64,000 nt of DNA from Paeniglutamicibacter gangotriensis Lz1y (GTDB taxonomy: Bacteria > Actinomycetota > Actinomycetes > Actinomycetales > Micrococcaceae). Position numbers and translations under genes: made by a program. The stretch lies in the NCBI RefSeq assembly GCF_000348945.1, contig NZ_AOCK01000006.1, positions 186,001 through 250,000 of the forward strand, written 5' to 3'. How positions within the stretch are numbered: the stretch's first letter is position 1; each line of letters opens with the position of its first letter. This document shows positions 14,733-23,363 of the stretch, in pieces. The notes under the pieces were generated by a model. That model was not told the DNA's origin and made no database searches. It saw only the letters and a program-made list of their open reading frames with translations.

Positions 14733-16336
14733 ACCAGCCCGGCCCCGAGTCGCACCAGCCCAGCACCCGGCCGCGGCGCTTCGTCTCCACCACGCGTGCG
14801 CTGGAAGCCCTGCGGGTCCGCGGTGCCAGACTGCCGCTGCTGCGACGGCTCACCGGCGGCGGGGACGATGACCCGCAGATCGCCATCTTCCAGGGCCTGC
14901 TGGCCTCGCTGATGGTCATGGTCGCATCCTGGGGCGTGGGCTGGATCCCCTCCTCGCAAGAGTCCTTGCTGGCCCGGGCCAAGTTCCTGCTGCCGCTGCG
15001 TGTCGAATCGCTCGGGGTGGTGCTTTGCACCCTGCTCTTGGCCCTGGGCTCGATGCTGCTCTTCCGCGCCTGGCTGCGGCTGCGTCAACGCGCCCAGCAC
15101 TCCGAGGCCAACCCCGTGGCGATCATCACCAAGGCCATCTGGGCCTGGTCCATCCCACTGCTCTTCTCCTTCCCGATCCTCTCCAAGGATGTCTACTCCT
15201 ACCTGGGCCAGGGCCGGCTGATGCATGCCGGGCTCTCGCCCTACACCGACTGGGTCTCCCAACTGCCGGGCTGGTTCGCACAGGGCTCGGACTCCCTCTG
15301 GGCCGAATCCACCTCGCCCTACGGGCCACTGTTTTTGATGTATGCACGGTTCGTCTACTTCGTCTCCGGGGCGGTCCCCGAATACGGGGTCATGCTGATG
15401 CGCCTGGTGGCCGTTGCCGGGGTCGGACTGTGCGCCTGGGCCGTGGTGGCCCTGGCCCGGCTCAGCGGCAGGGATGCCGCCTGGCCGCTGTGGATCTCGG
15501 TGGCCAACCCGCTGTTCTTGCTGAACATGGTCGGCGGAGTGCACAACGACGGGCTGATGATCGGCGGGGTGCTGCTCGGTTTTGTGCTGGTGGCCCGCAA
15601 GCGCCACCTGGCCGGCGTCCTTGCGGTGGCTGCTGCCATCGCCATCAAGCCCATCGTGGTGCTGGTGCTGCCCTTCTTGGGCCTGGCCATGGTGTCCCGC
15701 GACGCCTCACTGCAGGCCAAGATCCGCGCCTGGGTCTTCACCGGCGCCGTGGCGGGGAGCGTACTGGCGTTGCTGGGCGCGGCCTCGGGCCTCTGGTTTG
15801 GTTGGGTCTCTGCGATGGCAGGCGCGGGCTCCGCGGCCTTCCCCTACGCCCCGGTGGGGTTGCTGGGGATGCTACTGGGGTGGCTCGGCTCGCTTCTCGG
15901 AGGGGATCTGGAGCTGATTTCCTCCATCGTGTTCTCCGTCTTCCGCGTCGCCTCCTTGGTGCTCGTCTTCCTGTTGGCCATCCGCCGGCCCGCCGGCCCG
16001 CCACTGCTGTACGCCGGCTACGCGCTGGGCGCCGCCGTCGTGCTGGCCCCGATCATCCAGCCCTGGTACCTGTTGTGGCTGATCCCGTTCTTCGCCCTGT
16101 CCAAGCGCTACCCGATCAACTGGGAACGCGCACTGTATGTGCTGTGCCTGCTGGTGCTGCTCTCCGGGGTGGTGGACCAGCTGTCCATCGGCCAGTGGTT
16201 CTCGCTGTTGTGGGTGCGGATCTTCGCCGCGGTGATCGGGCTGGCGTATATGGCCTACCTGGTGTTCATCGACCCGAAAACGGCCTCAATCTTCGGTGCC
16301 GACAGACGGCGACCCCGCACCGGACCCAAGGCATGA
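14729..16336 (+). CDS. Second MptB-like GT-C mannosyltransferase
   Basis: A 535-residue polytopic membrane protein closely parallel to its upstream neighbour: FSKDVYSYLGQGRL, SPYGPLFL, SVANPLFLLNM with HND, a KPIVVLVLPF helix and IIQPWYLLWLIPFF appear in the same order. An N-terminal cytosolic stretch of about 50 residues precedes the first helix. The pair looks like a tandem duplication that has diverged, perhaps with split roles in starting and extending the mannan. The GTG at 14729 overlaps the upstream stop. Donor is expected to be polyprenyl-phosphomannose; acceptor is unknown. Confidence 0.78.
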   Translation: MNQPGPESHQPSTRPRRFVSTTRALEALRVRGARLPLLRRLTGGGDDDPQIAIFQGLLASLMVMVASWGVGWIPSSQESLLARAKFLLPLRVESLGVVLCTLLLALGSMLLFRAWLRLRQRAQHSEANPVAIITKAIWAWSIPLLFSFPILSKDVYSYLGQGRLMHAGLSPYTDWVSQLPGWFAQGSDSLWAESTSPYGPLFLMYARFVYFVSGAVPEYGVMLMRLVAVAGVGLCAWAVVALARLSGRDAAWPLWISVANPLFLLNMVGGVHNDGLMIGGVLLGFVLVARKRHLAGVLAVAAAIAIKPIVVLVLPFLGLAMVSRDASLQAKIRAWVFTGAVAGSVLALLGAASGLWFGWVSAMAGAGSAAFPYAPVGLLGMLLGWLGSLLGGDLELISSIVFSVFRVASLVLVFLLAIRRPAGPPLLYAGYALGAAVVLAPIIQPWYLLWLIPFFALSKRYPINWERALYVLCLLVLLSGVVDQLSIGQWFSLLWVRIFAAVIGLAYMAYLVFIDPKTASIFGADRRRPRTGPKA

Positions 16337-16430
16337 GCGCCACCGACGCCGAGGCGCACCGAGCCTGGTGTCCGGCACGTCTTCCCAGAATTTTTCCGCA
16401 CCAACGACGTAGAAACGAGGCATCCGGATC

Positions 16431-17753
16431 GTGATGCAACCGGTCAAGAACCTGTTCAACGCCCGCGAGGCAACCCGCCCGGTGATTATCGGGCTGCTGG
16501 TGCTCACCGCGATTGGTGCGTGCCTTGCCGTGCTGACCAAGCAATGGTGCCGGATCAACGGCTGGCCCGACGCCGAACAGCACCTGCACCTGTGCTATTC
16601 GGACTTCTCCCAGCTCTTCGGCACCCGCGGGATGGCGGACAAGCTCTTCCCGTACTTCACCGGGCTCCCGGCCGAACAGGCACTGGAATACCCGGTGCTG
16701 CTGGCCATCATGGCCGGGGTCACTGCCCTGCTGATCCCGGGTACCGGCTTTTCCTTCGAGCGGCAGCTGGCCTACTTCGATGTGAACTCGGCCGTGTCCT
16801 TCATCTGCTGGGCCGTGGTGGTCGTGGCAGTGGCCTACGCCGCGAAGCACCGCAGCCGTGATGCGATCATGGTGGCGCTGGCCCCGGGCATCATCTTGAC
16901 CAGTCAGTTGAACTGGGATCTCTTGGCGGTGATGCTGGCGATGACCGGCCTGCTGGCCTTCTCGCGCAAACACATCGTGCTTGCCGGGGTGCTGCTGGGA
17001 TTGGGCGCCGCGGCCAAGCTCTACCCGTTCTTCCTCTTCGGGGCGATCCTGGTGCTCTGCCTTCGCACCGGTCGGATGCGCCATTTCTGGGTTTCGCTGG
17101 CCTCCGGGGTGGTCGCCTGGCTGGCGGTCAATGTGCCGTTCATGATCACCGCGTTCGATGAATGGAGCAGGTTCTACACCTTCTCCGGGGACCGCCCGGC
17201 AGGCAACTCCTCGATGTGGTTGGCGTTCGTGTGGACCGGGATGGATGGTTCGACGATGTCGTTGATCTCCAACGGGCTCTTTGGTGTGGCCTGCCTGGGC
17301 ATCGCCTGGCTGGGGCTCACCGCGGTCCGACGCCCGCGCATGGCCCAGCTCGCGTTCCTGATCGTTGCCGCATTCCTGCTCTTCGGCAAGGTGTATTCGC
17401 CGCAGTTCGTGATGTGGCTGATCCCGCTCTACGTCCTGGCACGGCCCAAGTGGCGCGAATTCCTGGTGTGGCAGGGGATCGAGATGTTCCACTGGGTGTT
17501 TGTGTGGCTCTGGAGCGCCAAGTGGGTCAGTGAGCTCAAATACTTTGGGGACAGCTGGACCATCGAAATCTTCTACGGGCTGGGCATCGTGGCGCACATG
17601 GCGATGCTGGTGTACATCTGCATGAAGATCATCGGAGATATCCGCAACCCTGAGCACGATCTGGTGCGTGCCGAGGGCGTGGATGACCCCTTGGCCGGGC
17701 CCCTGGAAGGTCTGGGGGACTCCTTCGTGCTGGGATCCAAGACTCGGGCCTAA
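16431..17753 (+). CDS. GT87-family (DUF2029) polytopic mannosyltransferase
   Basis: A 440-residue membrane protein with about ten predicted helices. An early extracellular loop holds C-R-I-N-G-W and CYSDF, then EYPVLLAIM, in the position of the GT-C catalytic loop; SQLNWDLLAV and LGLGAAAKLYPFFL are hallmark GT87 segments, and KVYSPQFVMWLIPLYVL closes the core. GT87 proteins (for example PimE) transfer mannose from polyprenyl-phosphomannose. The start could be GTG 16431, with GAGG 10 bases upstream, or ATG 16434. It follows the two MptB-like genes by 94 bp and likely completes the same pathway. Confidence 0.8.
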   Translation: MMQPVKNLFNAREATRPVIIGLLVLTAIGACLAVLTKQWCRINGWPDAEQHLHLCYSDFSQLFGTRGMADKLFPYFTGLPAEQALEYPVLLAIMAGVTALLIPGTGFSFERQLAYFDVNSAVSFICWAVVVVAVAYAAKHRSRDAIMVALAPGIILTSQLNWDLLAVMLAMTGLLAFSRKHIVLAGVLLGLGAAAKLYPFFLFGAILVLCLRTGRMRHFWVSLASGVVAWLAVNVPFMITAFDEWSRFYTFSGDRPAGNSSMWLAFVWTGMDGSTMSLISNGLFGVACLGIAWLGLTAVRRPRMAQLAFLIVAAFLLFGKVYSPQFVMWLIPLYVLARPKWREFLVWQGIEMFHWVFVWLWSAKWVSELKYFGDSWTIEIFYGLGIVAHMAMLVYICMKIIGDIRNPEHDLVRAEGVDDPLAGPLEGLGDSFVLGSKTRA

Positions 17754-17785
17754 CTACGCACGCTAAGGTCCACAGCACAACGCAG

Positions 17786-17835
17786 GCCGTCCGGCAGCCG
17801 CAAGGGAATTTCCTTGTAGCTGCCGGACGGCTTTT
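17786..17835 (+). terminator. Rho-independent terminator after the mannosyltransferase cluster
   Basis: GCCGTCCGGCAGC (17786-17798) pairs perfectly with GCTGCCGGACGGC (17819-17831), with an inner CAAGG/CCTTG stem, and is followed by TTTT. Confidence 0.9.
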
Positions 17836-18114
17836 GCGTTTCTGCTGGCGCCCGAGGCCCAGGCCAACGTGCTGGCAGTCGGCAAAGGGTAGCGAGCAAC
17901 TCATGATGCAGGACTTTGAAGCGGCTGGCACCCGGCACCAATGGATCAATGTCGCTGCATCGATGCGTCCAAGGAGTTCGGATGCGCCGTCAGCCTGCGA
18001 GCAGGGAAGTGCCCGGGGAGGGCCACAAGTGCCTCGAGAGTCAGGAACGTTGCTTCATCGACGCCGGGGCTGGCATCCAGCTGTCCAAGGCTCGAGGCAT
18101 CGAGGTGTGGGCGG
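17836..18114. other. Intergenic stretch with a coding-like leftward frame but no start
   Basis: About 280 bases between convergent genes. A leftward frame ending at 17946 has coding-like composition (LDASSLGQLDASPGVDEATF) but has no start codon or ribosome site outside the upstream gene. It may be a gene remnant or chance. Confidence 0.3.
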
Positions 18115-19581
18115 TTAGCGCTTGAGGTAGCTAGAGCAGATCGGATCCACGGGGATGTCACGATGCAGCACCAAGATCCCGGTGTCGATGGGTGCGACCT
18201 CGGTGAAGCCCAGGGCGTGGGCACGCTCCAGGGCCTGGGGCGGGTTCAATGGATCCCAGCCACCGAGTTCTTGTTCGTTGAAGTCGATGATCATCCAGCT
18301 GGAAAGCTCGGTTCCGATGTCGCCCATCATGCCCACGTAGGTGCGCGTGCTCAGGTGCGGCACCAAAGTATCGGCAGCCTCCACACAGACATTGTCGGGG
18401 ATCATCGCCACGGCCCGTTCCTTGGCGGCGACCAGCGTACCCGGCGTCCAATTGGCTCCGGTGAGGGTGCGTCCCAGAGGGAACACCGAGTGGAAGAACA
18501 GGGTGCCGACCAAGGCGAAGGCCAGGAGCCAGGCCGGGCCGATGATGCGGATTTTTTTCCAGCCGTAGCGTGCCATGAGCTTGCCCAACACGTGCACGGC
18601 GGAGAGGATCAGGATTGGGGCCATGATCGCGTCATACTGGTAGACCGGCGCCCAGGTGTTCAGGCGGTCATTGAACAGCCGGGACAGCAGCATCGGTGCG
18701 CCCAGAATGACGTACGGGGATAGCAAGGGGAGCAGTGCCAGCGGCAGGAAGCTGAGCAGCCACAGGGCCACCTTGAGCTGGTGGTCGAACAGAATCGCGA
18801 GCGATTTGAACGGGTGGGTCAGCAGGAACACGATCGCGGACCCGGCGCTGGCCCCCAAGGCGGTGTACTGCCAGTAGGTGAATTCCCCGGCCGGGGAGAA
18901 CATCGGGATCAGATAGCTGGTGACCACCGCGTAGCCGACCAGGCCCAGCACCGCCAGTGCCGCGGCCTTGAACCACTGTTTGTGGAAGAGCATGACGATG
19001 CCCACCGCCACAATGGTGATGCCCATATCCTCGCGGATTAGCAGCAGCGAAGCCGAGAGCCCCGACGCCAGCCAGTAACGCTTGCGGTCAAAGGCCCAAA
19101 TGATCCACGCCATGATCGGTACGCCGAAGGCGACCTCGTGGAATTCCCAGTTCACGATGGCCTGGAACGGCCACCACAGCAGCATGGCGCACGCGGTCAG
19201 CAGTGCCCCGAGGTGCCCGAAGCGTCTCCGGGTGAACAAATAAACGGGGATCGCGGAAGAAATCAGCAGCAGACTCAGGACAATGCCCAGCATCCGCGGG
19301 TCGTCCCAGATCCAGTAGAACGGTGCCAACAGCACCAGGATCGGGTGGAAGTGATCACCAAGCAGGTTGAAGTCCACGCCCTTGATCGGCACGATCGGTG
19401 CCTTGAACAGCGCGTACTGGCGGGCGGCCTGGTCGAAGATACCCAAGTCGTAGCCGCGCGACTCGAAGTTGGCGAAGCGCAGGAAGGAGTGGGCAACGTA
19501 CAACACCCCCGCCACGGCCATCGCCGCTCCCAAATGCAGTTTCTGGGCGCGGCTGACGGTGGCAGGGGTGTGTTGTGGCAT
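18115..19581 (-). CDS. DUF2079 polytopic membrane protein
   Basis: A 488-residue protein from the ATG at 19581; an in-frame GTG at 19614 is an alternative, and neither has a clear ribosome site. About ten hydrophobic helices occupy residues 20-380. Family landmarks are visible: SRGYDLGIFDQAARQYA near residue 45, LGDHFHPILVLLAPFYW near 80, WEFHEVAFGVP near 145 and SYVILGAPMLLSRL-like text near 290. The C-terminal 120 residues are a soluble extracellular domain. DUF2079 proteins have the architecture of GT-C transferases, with the D-x-G/H-F-H loop as likely catalytic site, but the reaction is unknown. The adjacent mannosyltransferase cluster makes a cell-surface glycan role attractive. Confidence 0.85.
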   Translation of the reverse strand: MPQHTPATVSRAQKLHLGAAMAVAGVLYVAHSFLRFANFESRGYDLGIFDQAARQYALFKAPIVPIKGVDFNLLGDHFHPILVLLAPFYWIWDDPRMLGIVLSLLLISSAIPVYLFTRRRFGHLGALLTACAMLLWWPFQAIVNWEFHEVAFGVPIMAWIIWAFDRKRYWLASGLSASLLLIREDMGITIVAVGIVMLFHKQWFKAAALAVLGLVGYAVVTSYLIPMFSPAGEFTYWQYTALGASAGSAIVFLLTHPFKSLAILFDHQLKVALWLLSFLPLALLPLLSPYVILGAPMLLSRLFNDRLNTWAPVYQYDAIMAPILILSAVHVLGKLMARYGWKKIRIIGPAWLLAFALVGTLFFHSVFPLGRTLTGANWTPGTLVAAKERAVAMIPDNVCVEAADTLVPHLSTRTYVGMMGDIGTELSSWMIIDFNEQELGGWDPLNPPQALERAHALGFTEVAPIDTGILVLHRDIPVDPICSSYLKR

Positions 19582-19650
19582 GGGAACGAGTTTATCCGTA
19601 GCGTCGGGACGCACGCTGGAGCAGTTCCCGCGCGGTGTGTTTAGGCGGTT

Positions 19651-20283
19651 CTACTTGACCAGGGCCAGGCCGGTGCGGGCCATGGCGTCGGAGTAGGCCG
19701 CGTAAATTTCTTCCAGGTGATTCTGCTGCCGCTCAGGGGACCCGGCAAACGCGCGGCCATCAAGGGACTTGACCTTGTAGGTCTTGAAACCGCGGCGCCA
19801 CAGCAGTGGGTTCTGCGTTTTGACCAGCTGTTCGGAGAGACGGTGAGCCTCGGTGCCATGGGCAATCAGCACCGAAGCGCGCGGCACGACCTTGAGCATG
19901 CGCAGCAGCGGCTTGAGTCCGGAAGTGATCTGCGGCGGGGTGAACTTGCCGTTGGCCTCGCCCGGGGTGTGCCACGGGTGAACGTTCCAGGGCAGAAGGA
20001 ACTCGGGGCGCAGGCCCAGCTGCCACTGCATGCCCAGCATCCGTGTGGCTGCTTCCTCGGATCCGGCGTCGATCAAACCGTTCTCGTTGGCCACGCCAAT
20101 GTTTGAAAACAGCGAGATGATGCGTACTTCCTCGACATTGTGCATCGGATCAACATAGGAGACCGAGGTCTCGGGTCGAAGCGCCCGGGTCTCGTCCAGA
20201 AGACGGTTAACGGGTTCGATCTGCTCCTCGTATCGGCGTTCCATGAGGGAGGTTTCGACGTGGTCCGGGGCAATTGCTGTCAT
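19651..20283 (-). CDS. Uracil-DNA glycosylase superfamily protein
   Basis: A 210-residue protein from the ATG at 20283; the AGGAG about 12 bases upstream is distant but is the best available. The fold-typical order is visible: ISLFSNIGVANENG near residue 60, then LPWNVHPWHTP near 105, a LLRMLKVVPRASVLIAHG strand near 145, and a C-terminal R-AFAGSPERQQNHLEEI segment matching the usual end of actinobacterial uracil-DNA glycosylase-like proteins. These enzymes remove uracil from DNA. The catalytic aspartate and HPS motif are not in their classical form, so activity should be treated as unproven. Confidence 0.65.
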   Translation of the reverse strand: MTAIAPDHVETSLMERRYEEQIEPVNRLLDETRALRPETSVSYVDPMHNVEEVRIISLFSNIGVANENGLIDAGSEEAATRMLGMQWQLGLRPEFLLPWNVHPWHTPGEANGKFTPPQITSGLKPLLRMLKVVPRASVLIAHGTEAHRLSEQLVKTQNPLLWRRGFKTYKVKSLDGRAFAGSPERQQNHLEEIYAAYSDAMARTGLALVK

Positions 20284-20835
20284 GAAGGTGAGCTTCTCCT
20301 GCTGGTGGTACGGGTGGCACGGGACATGGGACCGGATGCGAGCCGAGGGTGGCCGCGCACGGTCTATTACGTGTCGATGCTGCTTGAGTGGGGGTGGCAT
20401 GGGATCAAAATGGTTTCGGTGGCTGGCGTGCCTCTCGATGAACACAGGGTTGACCCACCGTTAACAATAGCCGCTCGGGGTCCTTTTGGGCAGGTCGGGG
20501 GGATCCTCGGCGCGGGTGATCATTGGCACAGGCCACCCCCGATGAGTACTAATCGATGGGCTTAACCATCAAATGCCGATCCTGGCAGACCGCGTATGGG
20601 CCAACGCCTCACGCGGGGCCGATTGGGCCCTGCCAACCGGCCACCGAGGAACTGACCGGCCGGCCGCCGGGGTGTGTTCGGGACAGAAAAACGTCATGCG
20701 ATGGTCCGCGGCCGCGGGTGCAGCGCATAGGATTGACAACGGCCCGCCATGGGGGACCCGTTGCCTTGGCGCGGATCGGCCGGCCACTCGCGACGTGAAC
20801 ACCCGACCCACGAATGATTGAGGCATCGAAGCCAG
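20284..20835. other. Divergent intergenic region, no gene recognised
   Basis: About 550 bases between the leftward glycosylase and the rightward DUF2637 gene. The open frames in it lack ribosome sites and have composition unlike the flanking genes. No RNA gene, repeat or operator is evident. Confidence 0.4.
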
Positions 20836-21618
20836 ATGAATGAAAAGATCCCGAACGAACCGCACAAGGCAGTTCTGCGCACCGCTGTAGCGGCGACCAT
20901 ACTGATCGCTGTCGGCGCGTTTATGCTGTCCTTCGCCGCCCTGACCGACCTGGCGCAGCGCTCGGGCATCGATGCGAATCTCGCATGGATCTGGCCGATC
21001 ATCATTGACGGCATGATCGTGGCAGCCACCGTGGCGATCGTGGCGCTCAACGGCTTCCCGCGTAAAGCCATGGTCTACCCGTGGTCGCTGTTGTTCTTCG
21101 GTGCCATTGTCTCCACCGCTGCGAACTCCACCCACGCGATCCTCACCGTGGATTCAATCTCCAACGGTGTCCCTCCGGTGGTCTCGGCCCTCGTCGCGGC
21201 CATGCCGCCGGTGGTCCTGTTGGCCATCACCCACCTGACGGTTCACATGTACCAGAAGAAGGCCGAAGCGGCCGAGCTGCGTGCGGCCATCGAGTACGAC
21301 GAGGAAGCCATCGAGTCCGAGAAGTACGGGGTCGCCTATGACGACGGTTTCCAGGCCGCGATGAGTGATGCCCAGGCGGCCGAAGCCGAACGTCTTGAAG
21401 CGGCCAAGGAACAGCTGATCGAAGCGACCTCGCGTGCTCGCGCAGAGGGTCATGCAGCAGCCAACAAGGGCGCCTCAAGCAACACCAAGGCTCAGAATGT
21501 CCGGCCGGCGGCCTCCAACGGCGCCAAGCCCGCCTCTGCGCCCAAGGTCCAGGCCATGTCGGGTGCCGCCTCGCCGTTGTATGACGAGGTAGCTCAGTCG
21601 ATCGATACGCAGAACTAA
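20836..21618 (+). CDS. DUF2637 membrane protein
   Basis: A 260-residue protein from the ATG at 20836. Four hydrophobic helices span residues 15-140, with LAWIWPIIIDGMIVAATVA near 50 and STAANSTHAIL near 100, the signature of the DUF2637 family. The C-terminal half is cytosolic: a charged coiled-coil-prone region rich in Ala, Glu and Lys, then a low-complexity tail. DUF2637 proteins are frequent on actinobacterial mobile elements, with helix-turn-helix or Spd-like partners, but here the gene stands alone. Function is unknown. A long hairpin with a T-run follows. Confidence 0.8.
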   Translation: MNEKIPNEPHKAVLRTAVAATILIAVGAFMLSFAALTDLAQRSGIDANLAWIWPIIIDGMIVAATVAIVALNGFPRKAMVYPWSLLFFGAIVSTAANSTHAILTVDSISNGVPPVVSALVAAMPPVVLLAITHLTVHMYQKKAEAAELRAAIEYDEEAIESEKYGVAYDDGFQAAMSDAQAAEAERLEAAKEQLIEATSRARAEGHAAANKGASSNTKAQNVRPAASNGAKPASAPKVQAMSGAASPLYDEVAQSIDTQN

Positions 21619-21677
21619 GACTTTTCTGCCGAGAGCCGCGGTGCTGAGCCTCTCAGAGGCGGGAACCGACCGCTGAG

Positions 21678-21749
21678 AAGATCCGCATCCGGAGGCCACC
21701 ACGGCAGGACATCGTCCACCTGGTCTGGCTTTTGGTGCGGATCTTTTTT
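21678..21749 (+). terminator. Probable terminator after the DUF2637 gene
   Basis: AAGATCCGCA (21678-21687) pairs with TGCGGATCTT (21736-21745), followed by TTTT. The loop of 48 bases is long, and inner pairing is weak. Confidence 0.6.
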
Positions 21750-21891
21750 GCTGCAGCAACCAACTCAGATTCCCGGCCGAAGGCCGAGATCGGGTTCCGT
21801 TTATTCGGAGTCGTGGCAACGGGCGCCACACCCGGTATTGATAGGCTAAACACTGAGCACCCCGACCAGCCGTTTTTTGTAGGAGGCACGT

Positions 21892-23175
21892 GTGGGCAAA
21901 CCCTGGGAAGTTTTAGACGAATCATTGCGCGATGAAGTCGGCGCGAGCGTCGAGCGTTATGCCGCTGCACGGCCGATGCTTGAGCGCGTCGCCGATTCCA
22001 TGCGCAGCCGCATCGAGTCGCTGTTCGACGAAACAGAGAACAATCCGCTTTTCATCGTCGGTCGGGTCAAGACCGTCGAGTCTTTCCGCGACAAAGCCTC
22101 GCGAATGCTGGTGGGCGACGTGGGGGAGACCCCTGCGCTGGAATTCCCCAATCCCTTGCGTGAAATCCATGACCTGGTGGGTGTGCGGGTGATCGTGAAG
22201 CTTCCACACGAAATCCGTGAAGCCGCGAACCTGATCAAGCGGCGCCGTTCGGACTTCGATTGCCGTTCGGACCGAGAGAAGGACATCGGTTCGGTGGAAT
22301 CGGGAACCTACGGGTACTCCTCGCGCCACCTGATTCTCAAGACCCGCGGCGAAGAGGTCGTGCGCGACTTCCAGGCAAAGCTGGACGGGGACGTGAAGAT
22401 CACCGGGAACTTCGTTTTCGAGGTGCAGATCCGCACCATTCTCTCCCACGCCTGGAGCGAGATCGAACACGACATCCGCTTCAAGAACGCCGAGCCACGG
22501 GCCTGGAGCCCGCATATCGACAGGCAGTTCACCGCCACCGCCGCGATGCTCGAAGCAGTGGAGGACCAGTTCTCCGAATTGCACGAACGTTTCCAGACCG
22601 TCACCGGATTCTGGGATGCCGAGGGCGAGGGCGCGGAGGAGTTGAGCGCCGAACGCATCCAGTTCATTTGGCAGACACTGCTGCCGCACGTCGATCGGAA
22701 ATCCGACGATGATTGGGGCTGGGCCGCGGAACTGCTCGCCGCCCATGGTCTCTCCCGGACGAGGGAATTTGCGAAACTGCTTGAGCCCAGCGTGATCACC
22801 TCGGTCCGTGCGGCTCTTGACCACCGCTATTCCCCGGGCCCGGACCGTCTGTTGGATGACGTGCTGCTGTGGCATTTCGGCAAGGCGCACATCAAGGCCA
22901 CCAGTGGCGGAGATGCGCATCGTGCCGATTCGCTGCGTCGACGCTTGGTGCAAATGGACGCCTACCGTGTCAAGCAAGCCGAACCCGTGCCGGTCGCCCC
23001 ATCCATAGCTGCCCCGGCAACTGCACCCATGGACACAGAGGGCGAGGCAGTCTCGAAGCAGCAAGCAGCATCGAACGCCAAGTCCGATGCCAAGGGCGCG
23101 GCCAAGGTTTCTCCGAAGTCCAATGGAACCAAGGCCGAGACCCCGCAAGCCAAGGCATCCGGCACCAAGGCCTGA
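21892..23175 (+). CDS. RelA/SpoT-type (p)ppGpp synthetase, single-domain with long tail
   Basis: A 427-residue protein from the GTG at 21892, with AGGAGG 5 bases upstream. Residues 50-200 form the alarmone synthetase domain: VGRVKTVESFRDKASR, EIHDLVGVRVIVKL, GYSSRHLILK and the highly characteristic EVQIRTILSHAWSEIEHDI. There is no hydrolase (HD) domain and no TGS/ACT domains, so it resembles small alarmone synthetases that transfer pyrophosphate from ATP to GTP/GDP. The extra helical region to residue 350 is unusual, and the last 75 residues are Ala/Lys/Pro-rich low complexity. Cytosolic. Activity is inferred from the motifs; no hydrolase partner is seen nearby. Confidence 0.85.
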   Translation: MGKPWEVLDESLRDEVGASVERYAAARPMLERVADSMRSRIESLFDETENNPLFIVGRVKTVESFRDKASRMLVGDVGETPALEFPNPLREIHDLVGVRVIVKLPHEIREAANLIKRRRSDFDCRSDREKDIGSVESGTYGYSSRHLILKTRGEEVVRDFQAKLDGDVKITGNFVFEVQIRTILSHAWSEIEHDIRFKNAEPRAWSPHIDRQFTATAAMLEAVEDQFSELHERFQTVTGFWDAEGEGAEELSAERIQFIWQTLLPHVDRKSDDDWGWAAELLAAHGLSRTREFAKLLEPSVITSVRAALDHRYSPGPDRLLDDVLLWHFGKAHIKATSGGDAHRADSLRRRLVQMDAYRVKQAEPVPVAPSIAAPATAPMDTEGEAVSKQQAASNAKSDAKGAAKVSPKSNGTKAETPQAKASGTKA

Positions 23176-23363
23176 GAAGTACTTCGGCACGGCAGCGTCA
23201 GGTGCCATCCCGGCCCACGTCCGAACCTGTTTTGCAGGATCACGGAGGATAAAAGTGGGTCGGGTAGTGAGATTGAACGCATCATCATGCGTTTGTCACC
23301 TCGACCCGCGTAGACTGGGTAGGTTGCCCAGCTGGGCCATACAACTTTACCGAAAGGGTCACC

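Noticed and set aside
15025-16434. 469-residue rightward frame inside the second mannosyltransferase
   Set aside because: Shifted frame of a real GT-C gene, Arg/Pro/Gly-rich with no membrane pattern.
17946-18224. Leftward 92-residue frame overlapping the end of the DUF2079 gene
   Set aside because: Coding-like text, but its only start lies inside the DUF2079 gene in another frame and no ribosome site exists; kept only as a possible relic.
21922-23208. 428-residue leftward frame opposite the alarmone synthetase
   Set aside because: Antisense of a gene with clear synthetase motifs and a strong ribosome site.
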